Part shown: piece by piece, positions 43,265 to 51,949 of the stretch
How positions within the stretch are numbered: position 1 is the first letter of the stretch
How the letters are laid out: each line of letters starts with the position of its first letter
Assembly (NCBI RefSeq): GCF_020539525.1
Contig: NZ_JACDXX010000004.1
Coordinates: 62,001-126,000, forward strand
DNA from: Pseudogemmobacter faecipullorum
GTDB lineage: Bacteria; Pseudomonadota; Alphaproteobacteria; Rhodobacterales; Rhodobacteraceae
Reading direction: 5' to 3'
DNA: 64,000 bases
Notes under the pieces: model-generated
Database searches by the model: none
What the model was told of the DNA's origin: nothing
What the model saw: only the letters and a program-made list of their open reading frames with translations
Program-made: the position numbers and the translations under genes

Positions 43265-44659
43265 TCAGCCCTGCAGCGCCGCCTCAACCGCCAGGGCGAG
43301 CGAGAGCAGGCGCCCGTCGCCCTGACGCTGGCCGACCAGCTGCAATCCCACCGGCAGGCCATCGGCAAAGCCGGCGGGCAGGCTGATCGCCGGGCAGGGG
43401 GCAAAGAGGTTAAAGGGCGAGGTCATATCGAGGCCGTGATAACGCCCCTCCGGGCCGGTCAGATCGTGAAGCGCATCGCTGTCAGTGGCGGGGGGCGCCG
43501 GTTTGGCGCAGCTCGGGCAGAGCAGCACATCATAGCGGTTCAGCACATCGGCCAGCGGGTGCCAGAAGCGGCTGCGCTCCTCTTCAAGCTGTTTGTAGCG
43601 GATCGCGCCCATATCGCGCGCGCTTTCCATCAGCGCGACCAGGTGCGGATCCATCTGATCGCGGTGATCGCGCAGCGCATCCCCCCAGGCGGCGGCCAGG
43701 GTTACCCCCCAGATCTCGCCCCAGAGATCATTGATGCGCCGGGTCCAGGGCAGGGTGAGTTCCTCGACCAGGGCGCCCGCTTCGCGCAGCTTTGCGGCTG
43801 CCTCATCGAGCCGCGCCCTCACGCCCGGATGCAGCGCATAATAGCCAAGATCGGGCGAGTATGCGATGCGTTTGCCCCTGAGGCCGGCCCGCTCCATGCA
43901 CAGCGGTTCGGGCCGGGTCTGCGATAGGATATCGGCATTATCCGGCCCCTCGCTGACCTGCAGAAACAGCATTGCCTCGGCGACGCTGCCGGCCAGCGGG
44001 CCAAAATGCGAAATATCGTCGAAACAGCCAGGCAGGATATCCATCGGGATCCGCCCGAGCGATGGCTTCAGCCCCACCACGCCGCAAAGCGCCGCCGGAA
44101 TGCGCACCGAGCCGCCCATATCCGTGCCCTCGGCCAGCGGCACGCAATGGCTGGCCACCGCGACCGCCGCCCCGCCGGAGGATCCGCCAGGGCTGCGGCT
44201 GGCATCATGCGGATTGCGGGTCACACCGTAGCGCGGGCTTTGGGTAAAGCCGGAATAGGCAAATTCCGGCGTCGTGGTCTTGCCGATGATGATGGCCCCG
44301 GCCGCCCTGAGCCGCGCTATGATCACCGGATCCCGCTCACCGGGCAGATCAGGCTGCGACCATGAACCCCGCGTCGCCGGATGGCCGCGCGACGGGGTGA
44401 AATCCTTGATCGCCACCGGCACCCCGGCGAGCGGGCCCGGGGCCTCTCCTGCCGCCAGCCGGCGATCGAGATCACGGGCGATGCTGAGGGCCTCATCCTG
44501 GAAAATACGGGTAAAGGGGTTGAGCACCGCCTGGACCTCGCAGGCGCGTTCGAGGCTGGCGCGGATCCGGTCTTCTGCGCTGAAATGGCCTGAACAGAGC
44601 CGCTTTACCGTTTCACTTGCGGATAGCCGGGCCAGATCAGAGGCAGGAGAAAGCGTCAT
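43265..44659 (-). CDS. Amidase-signature family hydrolase
   Basis: 464 residues, full length for the family. The Ser-cisSer-Lys triad is visible as Lys85 (VAIKDF), Ser160 in SPGGSSGGAAVA, and Ser184 in EGTDMGGSVRIPA. The C-terminal SLPAGFADGLPVGLQLVGQRQGDG is typical. It is cytoplasmic. Start ATG 44659 has GAAAGG upstream; an ATG five codons earlier is possible. It is the first gene of the minus-strand cluster with agmatine deiminase, separated from it by 93 bases. Confidence 0.87.
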   Translation of the reverse strand: MTLSPASDLARLSASETVKRLCSGHFSAEDRIRASLERACEVQAVLNPFTRIFQDEALSIARDLDRRLAAGEAPGPLAGVPVAIKDFTPSRGHPATRGSWSQPDLPGERDPVIIARLRAAGAIIIGKTTTPEFAYSGFTQSPRYGVTRNPHDASRSPGGSSGGAAVAVASHCVPLAEGTDMGGSVRIPAALCGVVGLKPSLGRIPMDILPGCFDDISHFGPLAGSVAEAMLFLQVSEGPDNADILSQTRPEPLCMERAGLRGKRIAYSPDLGYYALHPGVRARLDEAAAKLREAGALVEELTLPWTRRINDLWGEIWGVTLAAAWGDALRDHRDQMDPHLVALMESARDMGAIRYKQLEEERSRFWHPLADVLNRYDVLLCPSCAKPAPPATDSDALHDLTGPEGRYHGLDMTSPFNLFAPCPAISLPAGFADGLPVGLQLVGQRQGDGRLLSLALAVEAALQG

Positions 44660-45595
44660 GGTGCAGCCTTTCATCGTGGGCCCTGGCGCAGTCCGCCGGG
44701 CAGTGGATCGGGAAGAGCCTGGAACGGAAAGGGCAGGCTGGCGCGCGTAAAACAGACCGGAGCGGAGCCGGAGGCGAAGCGCAAGCGCCCCCTGACCGGC
44801 AGCGGCTGGAAAATCTGGCGGTGATGCAGCCCCCGGCCGCAGCTTTCGCAGGCCGCGCAGCAGGGCGCTGCGGGGCCCTGGCTTTCCCGCAGCATATTCC
44901 AGGCCCCTGGCAGCAGCCCGGCGAGAGTGGCGCTTTCCGCCATCAGGGCTGCATCCGCAGCGCTGGTCTGCTCCGGTTGATTTTCCGGGAGCGCAGCAGA
45001 GCGGCAGGCGAGCGCCGCACCGCCCGACCAGGACATTTGTTTTGTATGAAGTCTGAGCGGCAGCTACCGGAATGGGGCGCTGATAAAACGGCTCTGATCA
45101 GGCTGAAATGATCGAAATGCCCTGACAAAAACGGTCGACTGCAGCCCCCATCGGCCTGACATGGGCGGTTTCAAGACCGGGGATCACCACTTCGGCGATA
45201 GAGGCTGCGGCGCGCTCCGAAATAACCGGCTGGCAGGGCATGGCCCGCCAGCCAGGTGGTGCGGCCCCTGCTGCCAGTGTTTTATGCCATGGCGGTTTCA
45301 GCCCTCTGCCCGCAGCTCCGGCGCAATGCCGCTTTTTTCCATGTTCCTGAGGGCAGAACAGCGAGGCCAGGACTGATCGCCGGATCCCTGGCCGGGATCT
45401 GCAGCTTTGCGGGATCTGGCGCGCGCGGGGGGGCCTGTCGCTCGTGACCGGGCCGGGCGGGGCGATGGGACAGGGCTCCGCGCGCTGTTCTTTGCCGCCG
45501 GGGAACCGCTTTGCAGCCCCAGGGTGCAGAATGACGGTTCTCGTTTCCGGGGAAGAAGGTTAATCAGGTGGCACTGACCTGAAGGACTGCTGCCG
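44660..45595. other. 936-base region without a supported gene
   Basis: Several overlapping open frames on both strands lie here; the longest reasonable ones are minus 44671-45036 (Cys-rich, with CCAACESCG) and plus 44617-45111. None has a recognisable domain, and their codon patterns look like noise. The region separates the amidase cluster from the divergent SDR/ABC locus and must contain promoters for both. It may be a decayed gene remnant. Confidence 0.4.
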
Positions 45596-46360
45596 ATGAC
45601 CCATGCCTCGCCGCTCTCGCTGTTCTCGCTTGCCGGAAAACACGCGCTTGTCACCGGGGCCAGCCGCGGGCTTGGCCAGGCGATTGCCCGGGGGTTGGCC
45701 GGAGCAGGGGCCGAGGTCACCGTCACCGCCCGCAGCCTCGCGGCGCTGGAAGAGACGCTGGCGCTGATCGGCCGCGCGGGGGGCACCGCCCGGGGCCTTG
45801 TGCTTGATCAGCGCGATACGGCCGGGATCAGCCGGGCGCTGGGGCCGGGCCGGTTTGACATCCTGGTCAATAATGCCGGGGTTGAAGAGATCTGCCCCTC
45901 GGCTGAGGTCAGGGAAGAGCTCTGGGATAAAATCATCGACACCAATCTGAAGGGCGCCTTCTTCACCACCCAGGCGGTGGCGCGGGGCATGCTGGCGCGG
46001 CGGCAGGGCGCGATCATCAATCTGTGCTCGCTGACTTCATATGTCGGCGTTCCGACCGCCACGCCCTATGGCAGCTCAAAATCGGGTCTGCTCGGGATGA
46101 CGCGGGCGCTGGCGGCGGAATGGGCGGGCCAGGGGCTGCGGGTCAATGCCATTGCCCCGGGATATTTCCGCACCGAAATGACCGAGGTGTTTTACCAGGA
46201 TGAGGCCTGGGCCAGAAATATGGAGGCAAAGATCCCCCAGGGCCGCTTTGGCCAGGGTGAAGATCTGACCGGCGCGGTAATCTTCCTTGCATCCGACGCT
46301 TCGGGCTATATCACCGGCCAGTGTCTGGGCATCGACGGTGGCTATCTGGCGGCGATCTGA
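45596..46360 (+). CDS. Short-chain dehydrogenase/reductase (gluconate 5-dehydrogenase-like)
   Basis: 254 residues of the classical SDR family. Cofactor motif TGASRGLG near residue 21, NNAG, and catalytic Ser-Tyr-Lys in SLTSYVGVPTATPYGSSKSG. The end GQCLGIDGGYL is typical. NNAGVEE and the overall pattern resemble gluconate 5-dehydrogenase and related polyol/hydroxyacid oxidoreductases; sulfopropanediol dehydrogenase HpsO is of this kind as far as I recall. It is 141 bases upstream of the ABC operon on the same strand and may be part of the pathway. Confidence 0.88.
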   Translation: MTHASPLSLFSLAGKHALVTGASRGLGQAIARGLAGAGAEVTVTARSLAALEETLALIGRAGGTARGLVLDQRDTAGISRALGPGRFDILVNNAGVEEICPSAEVREELWDKIIDTNLKGAFFTTQAVARGMLARRQGAIINLCSLTSYVGVPTATPYGSSKSGLLGMTRALAAEWAGQGLRVNAIAPGYFRTEMTEVFYQDEAWARNMEAKIPQGRFGQGEDLTGAVIFLASDASGYITGQCLGIDGGYLAAI

Positions 46361-46501
46361 GGCATAGCCGCGCGTAATCGGGCCGCTCCGCCTCCGGGCT
46401 GGAACTGTCCGTATCTAACTATATATATCGATGGGCAGAATGGCCAGGATTGCAGCACAGATCACGCGCAGGCATTGCGCATTCCTCGGGGGGAAGCCGC
46501 A
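46361..46501 (+). promoter_or_regulatory. Short intergenic region before the second polyamine-type ABC operon
   Basis: 141 bases with an AT-rich patch (CTAACTATATATATCG, about 46416-46431) that may hold a promoter. GGGGGGAAGCC precedes the GTG start at 46502. No other signal seen. Confidence 0.35.
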
Positions 46502-47620
46502 GTGAGCACGAAACCGGCCCGCGCGCCCGCTGATACAGCGCCCGCCGTTCTGGTGCGTGGCGTCGATATGGATTTCGGCACTGGTGCGCTGGCGGTGAAA
46601 AATGCCGGTTTTGCGCTGGAGCAGGGACGGTTTCTGACCATTCTTGGCCCCTCTGGCTCGGGCAAGACCACGCTTTTGCGCATGATTGCCGGATTTGAGG
46701 CCCCAAGCCGGGGCGAGATCCTGATCGGGGGCAAACGCTCGGATGCTGTGGCACCGCATCGCCGCTCGATCGGCATGGTGTTCCAGAAGCTCGCGCTTTT
46801 CCCGCATATGACAGTGGCCGAAAACGTGGCCTTCCCGCTGAAAATGCGCCGCTTTGACCCGAAGACCATTCCGGCCCGGGTGGAGCGTTATCTTGATCTG
46901 GTGCGGCTTTCAGGCTTTGGCAATCGCCGGGTGCATGAGCTGTCCGGGGGCCAGCAGCAGCGCGTGGCGATTGCCCGGGCGCTGGTATTTGAACCCGATC
47001 TGCTCTTGCTCGATGAGCCGCTGGCGGCGCTGGACCGCAAGCTGCGCGAGGAAATGCAGCTGGAGTTCCGCCGCATCCAGAAAGAACTCGGCGTGACCAC
47101 GATCAACGTCACCCATGATCAGCGCGAGGCTCTGGTGGTCTCGGATGAGATCATCGTCATGGATCAGGGGCAGATCCGCCAGCATGCTGCCCCGGTCGAG
47201 ATGTACCGCCGCCCGGCCAATCCCTTCGTGGCGCATTTCATCGGCGTGACCTCATTCCTCGAGGGGCGGCGCAGTGCGCGCGGGCTTGAGGTGAATGGCA
47301 TTGACTGCGCCGGAGCGGCGCCAGCTGATCTGGCCCCGGGCCTGCCCGCGCTGGGCGCGATCCGCGCCGAGCAGATCCGCCTCGCGCATAAAGCCGGGGC
47401 GCTGGCGGGCTGCGATACCATTCTTGAGGGCCGCATCCGCGATGTGGTGTTCGAGGGCGAACGGCTTTTGTGTTTCGTAACGGTGCCGGCGCCTGGCGTC
47501 GAAGTGCAGATCTATCATCACGACCCGGAAGGCCAGGCCCCGTTTGAGCCCGGGGCCCAGGTTGTACTGGGCTGGAAGGCAGCCGATCTGCTGCTTTTCC
47601 CGCGCGACAGCCAGCACTGA
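46502..47620 (+). CDS. ABC transporter ATPase, PotA-like with TOBE domain
   Basis: 372 residues. Walker A GPSGSGKTT, Q-loop FQKLALFPH, signature [15 protein letters not shown], Walker B LLLDEPLAALD and H-loop INVTHDQREA. TOBE domain in the last about 90 residues (RDVVFEGERLLCFV). Start GTG 46502 is chosen for its strong GGGGGGAAG ribosome-binding site; a TTG start at 46475 would add a short unsupported extension. It is followed by the binding protein after 41 bases. Confidence 0.88.
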   Translation: MSTKPARAPADTAPAVLVRGVDMDFGTGALAVKNAGFALEQGRFLTILGPSGSGKTTLLRMIAGFEAPSRGEILIGGKRSDAVAPHRRSIGMVFQKLALFPHMTVAENVAFPLKMRRFDPKTIPARVERYLDLVRLSGFGNRRVHELSGGQQQRVAIARALVFEPDLLLLDEPLAALDRKLREEMQLEFRRIQKELGVTTINVTHDQREALVVSDEIIVMDQGQIRQHAAPVEMYRRPANPFVAHFIGVTSFLEGRRSARGLEVNGIDCAGAAPADLAPGLPALGAIRAEQIRLAHKAGALAGCDTILEGRIRDVVFEGERLLCFVTVPAPGVEVQIYHHDPEGQAPFEPGAQVVLGWKAADLLLFPRDSQH

Positions 47621-47661
47621 GCAATCTGGCTTTGCGTCAAACCCAACAGGAGAGCTGAGAC

Positions 47662-48771
47662 ATGACCCAATCCTTTTTCCGTCCGACCCGTCGCTCTTTG
47701 CTGCGCGGCTCGGCCGCTGCGGCAGGCGCTGCGCTGATCTCTGGCCTGCCCGCCAGCCGGCTGCTGGCCCAGGATGCGCCGGCGAAACCGGCTGAAATCA
47801 TCGTCCGCGCCTGGGGCGGCTCCTGGGTGGCGGCGCTGCAGAAGGGGGTGTCGGATCCCTTCACCGCCGCAACCGGCATTCAGGTGCGCCATGACCTGAC
47901 CGAAGATAATGAAATCCAGCCGAAAGTCTGGGCGGCCGTGGCCCAGGGCCGGATGCCGCCGATCCATGTGAACTGGGACACCACCGTCAATGCCACCAAA
48001 TCGGCGTTGCGCGGCGTGACCGAGGATCTGTCGGGTCTGCCGAATCTGGCCAATACCACCGAACTGGCAAAGCCGGTCGGGCTGGAGGGCTATCCGATCG
48101 TCAATACCTATGGCTATGTCTATGTGCTGGCCTATCGTCCCGAGGCTTTCCCGGATGGTGCGCCGACCTCGTGGAATGTGCTGCTTGATCCGAAGTTCAA
48201 AGGCCGGATCGCGCTTTATAACGACGGCATCGGCTTCCACTTCCCGGCTCAGGTCGCGGGTGGTGGCAAGCTCGAGGATATTCCCGGCGATATGACCGCC
48301 GCCTGGGAATTCATCGCCAAGGTGAAAGAACAGCAGCCGCTGCTGGGCGAGGATCCTGATTTCACCAACTGGTTCCAGAATGGTGAGATCGATCTGGCCT
48401 GCACCATCTCGACCAATGCGATTGAGGCAAAGAAGAACGGCGTCGATATCGCCTGGACCGTGCCGGAAGAAGGCGCGAAATTTGACACCGATGGTCTGTG
48501 GATCCCCAAAGGCCTGCCGGAGAATGAGCTCTACTGGGCGAAGGAATACATCAATTTTGCCTTGTCGCAGGAAGCGCAGCAGGTCTGGTGTGATGGCCTT
48601 GGCCTGCCGGGCGTGGTGCCGGGCCTGACCCCGCCCGAAGGCCTGGCCGGGGATGCCTCTTATCCGACCACCCCGGAAGAGATTGCAAAGCTGATCCGCA
48701 TCCCGACCCCGGTTCAGGTCGAGAATGAGAGCGCATGGTTCGGCAGGTTTAAAGAGATCATGCAGGGCTGA
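47662..48771 (+). CDS. Tat-type PotD-family ABC solute-binding protein
   Basis: 369 residues. A twin-arginine-like signal (TRRSLLRG near residue 10) is followed by a hydrophobic stretch and a cleavage near ASRLLAQ. The mature part is an extracellular solute-binding protein of the PotD/PotF class (IVRAWGGSWVAALQKGVSDPF, GIQVRHDLTEDNEIQPKVWAAVAQGRMP, LLDPKFKGRIALYNDG, GEIDLACTIS). Context (polyol/hydroxyacid dehydrogenases and a kinase) suggests a hydroxylated or sulfonated organic compound rather than a polyamine. The ligand is unknown. Confidence 0.87.
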   Translation: MTQSFFRPTRRSLLRGSAAAAGAALISGLPASRLLAQDAPAKPAEIIVRAWGGSWVAALQKGVSDPFTAATGIQVRHDLTEDNEIQPKVWAAVAQGRMPPIHVNWDTTVNATKSALRGVTEDLSGLPNLANTTELAKPVGLEGYPIVNTYGYVYVLAYRPEAFPDGAPTSWNVLLDPKFKGRIALYNDGIGFHFPAQVAGGGKLEDIPGDMTAAWEFIAKVKEQQPLLGEDPDFTNWFQNGEIDLACTISTNAIEAKKNGVDIAWTVPEEGAKFDTDGLWIPKGLPENELYWAKEYINFALSQEAQQVWCDGLGLPGVVPGLTPPEGLAGDASYPTTPEEIAKLIRIPTPVQVENESAWFGRFKEIMQG

Positions 48772-48778
48772 GGGCAGC

Positions 48779-48803
48779 CCGGGGGGAGAAGCGCTCTCCC
48801 CGG
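48779..48803 (+). terminator. Intercistronic GC hairpin after the binding-protein gene
   Basis: CCGGGGGGAGA and TCTCCCCGG (779-789 and 795-803) form a GC stem with a small bulge and five-base loop, eight bases after the stop. Same position as at the other importer operons here. Confidence 0.55.
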
Positions 48804-48866
48804 ACCCCCGCGCTCTGTCGCTTCTGCCGTCCGGCATCGCCCGGGCGGCTGTTTCAGGAAGACAAG

Positions 48867-49808
48867 ATGCCCCCCTCTGATTTCCGATATCCGCTGCACT
48901 GGCGTCTGATGGACGCGGTTGAGCGCCTGTCCGAGCTGGTCTGGCCGCGCAGATGGGCGCATCTGACCGGCTGGCTGTTTATCATGCCCGCGCTTTTGCT
49001 GGTGGGGCTGCTGGTGCTGGGGCTGGTGCAGATGGCGGATCAGTCGCTGCGCGTGCTCGATACCGCGACCTTCCTGCCCTCTGAGCACTGGTCACTGGAA
49101 AATTATGAAAAAGCGCTGGGGACGAAGGTCTATCTGACCGTTGCCTGGCGGTCGGTCTCGGCGGCGCTGCTGACCACTTTCTTCACGCTGCTGCTGGCTT
49201 TCCCCTATGCCTGGGCGCTGGTCCGGACCCGAAAACCCTGGATCCGCAAGGCGCTGCTGATCGTTTTGTTCCTGCCCTTCTTCATTGGTCAGGTGGTGCG
49301 GGCCTATGGCTGGCTGATCATTCTCGGCAATTCCGGCATGGTGAATGAGGCTTTATCGCTGGTTGGCGTCGCGCCGGTCCGGCTGCTCTTCAACTATTGC
49401 GCCGTTATCTTTGGCCTCGTGCAATATATGCTGCCCTTTGCGGTGCTGCTGCTGGTGCCGGCGCTGGCGCAGATCCCCGAGGAAAGCGAAACCGCGGCCG
49501 CCTCGCTTGGCGCTTCCTGGCCGCGTATCTTCTGGCATGTTCTGCTGCCGATGGCGAAAAGCGGGCTGATCGGGGCGGGGCTGGTGGTCTTTACCCTGAC
49601 CCTGACCGATTTTGCCGTGCCTGCGATGCTGGGCGGCGGCAGCCAGGATTTCATCGCCAATGCGATCTATGATCAGTTCTTCCGCACCGCTGACCAGGGC
49701 CTCGGCTCGGCGCTGGCGCTGATGCTGGTGGCGGCGGGCTCGGTCCTTGTTGGCCTTGTCTTCCTGATCTTCGGCGCCGGCACTTTGTCGATGGGGGGGC
49801 GCAAATGA
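48867..49808 (+). CDS. ABC transporter permease, PotB-like
   Basis: 313 residues with about six spans after an N-terminal about 35-residue cytoplasmic part. EAA-type loop ESETAAASLGASWPRIFWHVLLPMAKSG (about 205-232). Start ATG has CAGGAAGAC upstream. The stop overlaps the next permease start (ATGA). Confidence 0.87.
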   Translation: MPPSDFRYPLHWRLMDAVERLSELVWPRRWAHLTGWLFIMPALLLVGLLVLGLVQMADQSLRVLDTATFLPSEHWSLENYEKALGTKVYLTVAWRSVSAALLTTFFTLLLAFPYAWALVRTRKPWIRKALLIVLFLPFFIGQVVRAYGWLIILGNSGMVNEALSLVGVAPVRLLFNYCAVIFGLVQYMLPFAVLLLVPALAQIPEESETAAASLGASWPRIFWHVLLPMAKSGLIGAGLVVFTLTLTDFAVPAMLGGGSQDFIANAIYDQFFRTADQGLGSALALMLVAAGSVLVGLVFLIFGAGTLSMGGRK

Positions 49809-50602
49809 TTTCGGCCTCGCAGAAATGGGTGATCGGCCTCATGGTCGGCTTCACCATCCTGACCCTGTCGCTGCCAACCCTGGTGGTGCTGGGGGCAAGT
49901 TTTACCGCCGGCAATATCATCGCCTTCCCGCCCCAGGGCCTGTCGCTGCAATGGTATGAGAAAATCGCCCTCGCGCGCGATCTGCAGCAGGCCTTCCTGC
50001 GCTCGCTGATCGTGGCCGGGATCTGCACGGCGGTGGCTTTGCCGGTGGGCACCCTGGCCGGGATTGCGCTTTCGCGGCTGCGGCTGCGCTTTACCGCCGC
50101 GATCCAGGTCTATCTGCTGTTGCCCTTTACCATTCCGCTGATCGGATCGGGGATCGGGCTGATGCTGGTCTTCGGGGAATGGCGCGTGCTTGGCAGCCTC
50201 TGGCCGGTCGGCATGGCCTGTGCGGTGATCAACCTGCCCTTTATCATCTGGTCGGTCTCCTCCTCGGCGGTGCTGCTCGACCCCGATCTGGAGCTGGCGG
50301 CGCAGAATTGTGGCGCCGGGCGGGTGCAGACCTTTGTCCATGTCACCCTGCCTGCGGTCATGCCTGGCGTGATCACCGGCAGCCTGCTGATGTTCATCCT
50401 GGCGATGAATGAATTCCTCGTCAGCCTGCTTCTGACCGATGCCCGCATCGTCACCCTGCCGGTGCTGATCTATAATTCGATCCGGTCGATCATCACCCCT
50501 GACCTTGCGGCGGTGTCGGTGGTGTTCATCGTGATCGCCCTCGCTGCGATCTGGCTGCTTGACAGGCTGGTCGGGCTTGAAATCTTCCTGAAATCTAAAT
50601 GA
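49805..50602 (+). CDS. ABC transporter permease, PotC-like
   Basis: 265 residues with about six spans and an EAA-type loop (LELAAQNCGAGRVQTFVHVTLPAVMPG). It overlaps the preceding permease by 4 bases and reaches the HisD-family gene, so transporter and enzymes are co-transcribed. It pairs with 48867-49808. Confidence 0.87.
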   Translation: MISASQKWVIGLMVGFTILTLSLPTLVVLGASFTAGNIIAFPPQGLSLQWYEKIALARDLQQAFLRSLIVAGICTAVALPVGTLAGIALSRLRLRFTAAIQVYLLLPFTIPLIGSGIGLMLVFGEWRVLGSLWPVGMACAVINLPFIIWSVSSSAVLLDPDLELAAQNCGAGRVQTFVHVTLPAVMPGVITGSLLMFILAMNEFLVSLLLTDARIVTLPVLIYNSIRSIITPDLAAVSVVFIVIALAAIWLLDRLVGLEIFLKSK

Positions 50603-50619
50603 CAACCGGGGTGCCAGCT

Positions 50620-51945
50620 ATGGCTGAGGTGAATTTTAAAGTTCTGTCCGAGCTGACGACTGAGGGGCGTGCAGAGCTGCTGAAGCGCTCGGAAACCGAT
50701 CTTTCTTTCTTCCTTGAGCGCGTTCCGGCGATCATTGAGGCGGTGAGGACCGAAGGCGATGCGGCGCTTGTCCGCTTTGGTATCGAACTCGACAAAGCCG
50801 AAGGCCTGACAGCCGGGACGCTGAAAGCCTCAGAAGCCGAGTTTGATGAGGCTTTCGCCACCCTTGATCCCAAAGTCACCGAGGCGATCCGCTACGGTAT
50901 CGAAAATATCCGCTCATTCCATGAAGAGCAGCGTCCCGAGCCGATGTTCCTGAAGGAAATCCGCCCCGGTGCTTTCGCGGGCGACCGTTTCCTGCCGATC
51001 GATTCGGTCGCGCTTTATGTGCCGCGCGGTAAGGGCTCTTTCCCTTCGGTGACCATGATGACCTCGGTGCCTGCCGTGGTGGCGGGTGTGCCGAACCTGG
51101 CGATTTTCACCCCGCCGATCCCGGGCGGTAAGGTCGATGCCGCCACCCTGGTTGCCGCGCGCCTGGCGGGCGTTGAGACGGTTTATAAAGCGGGCGGTGC
51201 CCAGGCGGTGGCGGCCGCAACTTTTGGCACCCAGACCATTAAGGCTGCGCATAAGATCGTCGGTCCGGGCAGCCCCTGGGTGGTGGCGGCCAAGCGGCTG
51301 CTGGCAGGGCATATTGATCCCGGCCTGCCGGCTGGCCCCTCGGAATCGATCATTTTCGCCGATGAGACCGTGCATGGCGGCCTCGCGGCAATGGATCTGC
51401 TGATCGAGGCCGAACACGGCCCCGACAGCTCGGCCTGGCTGGTCACCAATTCGCGCCGCGTCGCCGAAGAGGCGCTGGCAGCCCTGCCGGGGCACTGGGC
51501 GAATATGACGCCGCAGCGGGTCGAATTCTCGCGCGCGGTGCTGACTGGCCAGACCGGTGGCATCTTGCTGGTTGAGACGCTCGACGAGGCCTATGCCTTC
51601 ATCAATGATTACGCGCCCGAGCATCTGCAGCTGCTCTCGGAAGTGCCGTTTGAGCATCTGGGCAAAATCACCGCCGCGGCTGAGGTGCTGATGGGGCCGC
51701 ATACCCCGGTGTCGATCGGTAATTTCTGCCTTGGCCCGAACTGCGTTCTGCCGACTTCGCGCGGGGCACGCACCTATGGCCCGCTGGCGGTGAGTGATTT
51801 CCTGCGCCGCTCGTCGGTCGGTTATGTGACCCGCCCGGCCTATGCTGAACTGGCGGCTGCGGCCAAAACGCTCGCCGATTACGAAGGCTTCTCCAGCCAT
51901 GCCAATGCGGTCTCGCCTTTGCGCGACCAGTATCTGAAAGGCTGA
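50620..51945 (+). CDS. Histidinol-dehydrogenase-family oxidoreductase, probably not for histidine; HpsN-like candidate
   Basis: 441 residues of the HisD fold: VALYVPRGKGSFPS, GPGSPWVVAAKRL, PAGPSESIIFAD, NDYAPEHLQL. By comparison with E. coli HisD, the catalytic Glu/His pair is kept (Glu334/His335). The zinc ligands Gln259/His262/Asp360/His419 read here as Glu263/His266/Asn368/His427, and the substrate-contact His367 is Cys375. Histidinol binding is thus unlikely. HisD paralogues with other substrates include sulfopropanediol 3-dehydrogenase HpsN, a four-electron alcohol-to-acid oxidase. The gene sits with an importer, an SDR and a zinc dehydrogenase, and no histidine genes are near. ATG 50599 overlaps the permease stop and is an alternative start; 50620 fits the usual N-terminus. 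Confidence 0.82.
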   Translation: MAEVNFKVLSELTTEGRAELLKRSETDLSFFLERVPAIIEAVRTEGDAALVRFGIELDKAEGLTAGTLKASEAEFDEAFATLDPKVTEAIRYGIENIRSFHEEQRPEPMFLKEIRPGAFAGDRFLPIDSVALYVPRGKGSFPSVTMMTSVPAVVAGVPNLAIFTPPIPGGKVDAATLVAARLAGVETVYKAGGAQAVAAATFGTQTIKAAHKIVGPGSPWVVAAKRLLAGHIDPGLPAGPSESIIFADETVHGGLAAMDLLIEAEHGPDSSAWLVTNSRRVAEEALAALPGHWANMTPQRVEFSRAVLTGQTGGILLVETLDEAYAFINDYAPEHLQLLSEVPFEHLGKITAAAEVLMGPHTPVSIGNFCLGPNCVLPTSRGARTYGPLAVSDFLRRSSVGYVTRPAYAELAAAAKTLADYEGFSSHANAVSPLRDQYLKG

Positions 51946-51949
51946 GGCG

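Noticed and set aside
44671-45036. Small Cys-rich protein upstream of the amidase
   Set aside because: No recognisable domain, overlaps the amidase start and has an opposing open frame of similar quality.
50599-51945. HisD gene as a histidine biosynthesis gene
   Set aside because: No his genes are nearby, it is embedded in an importer/dehydrogenase operon, and zinc-ligand and substrate residues are changed.
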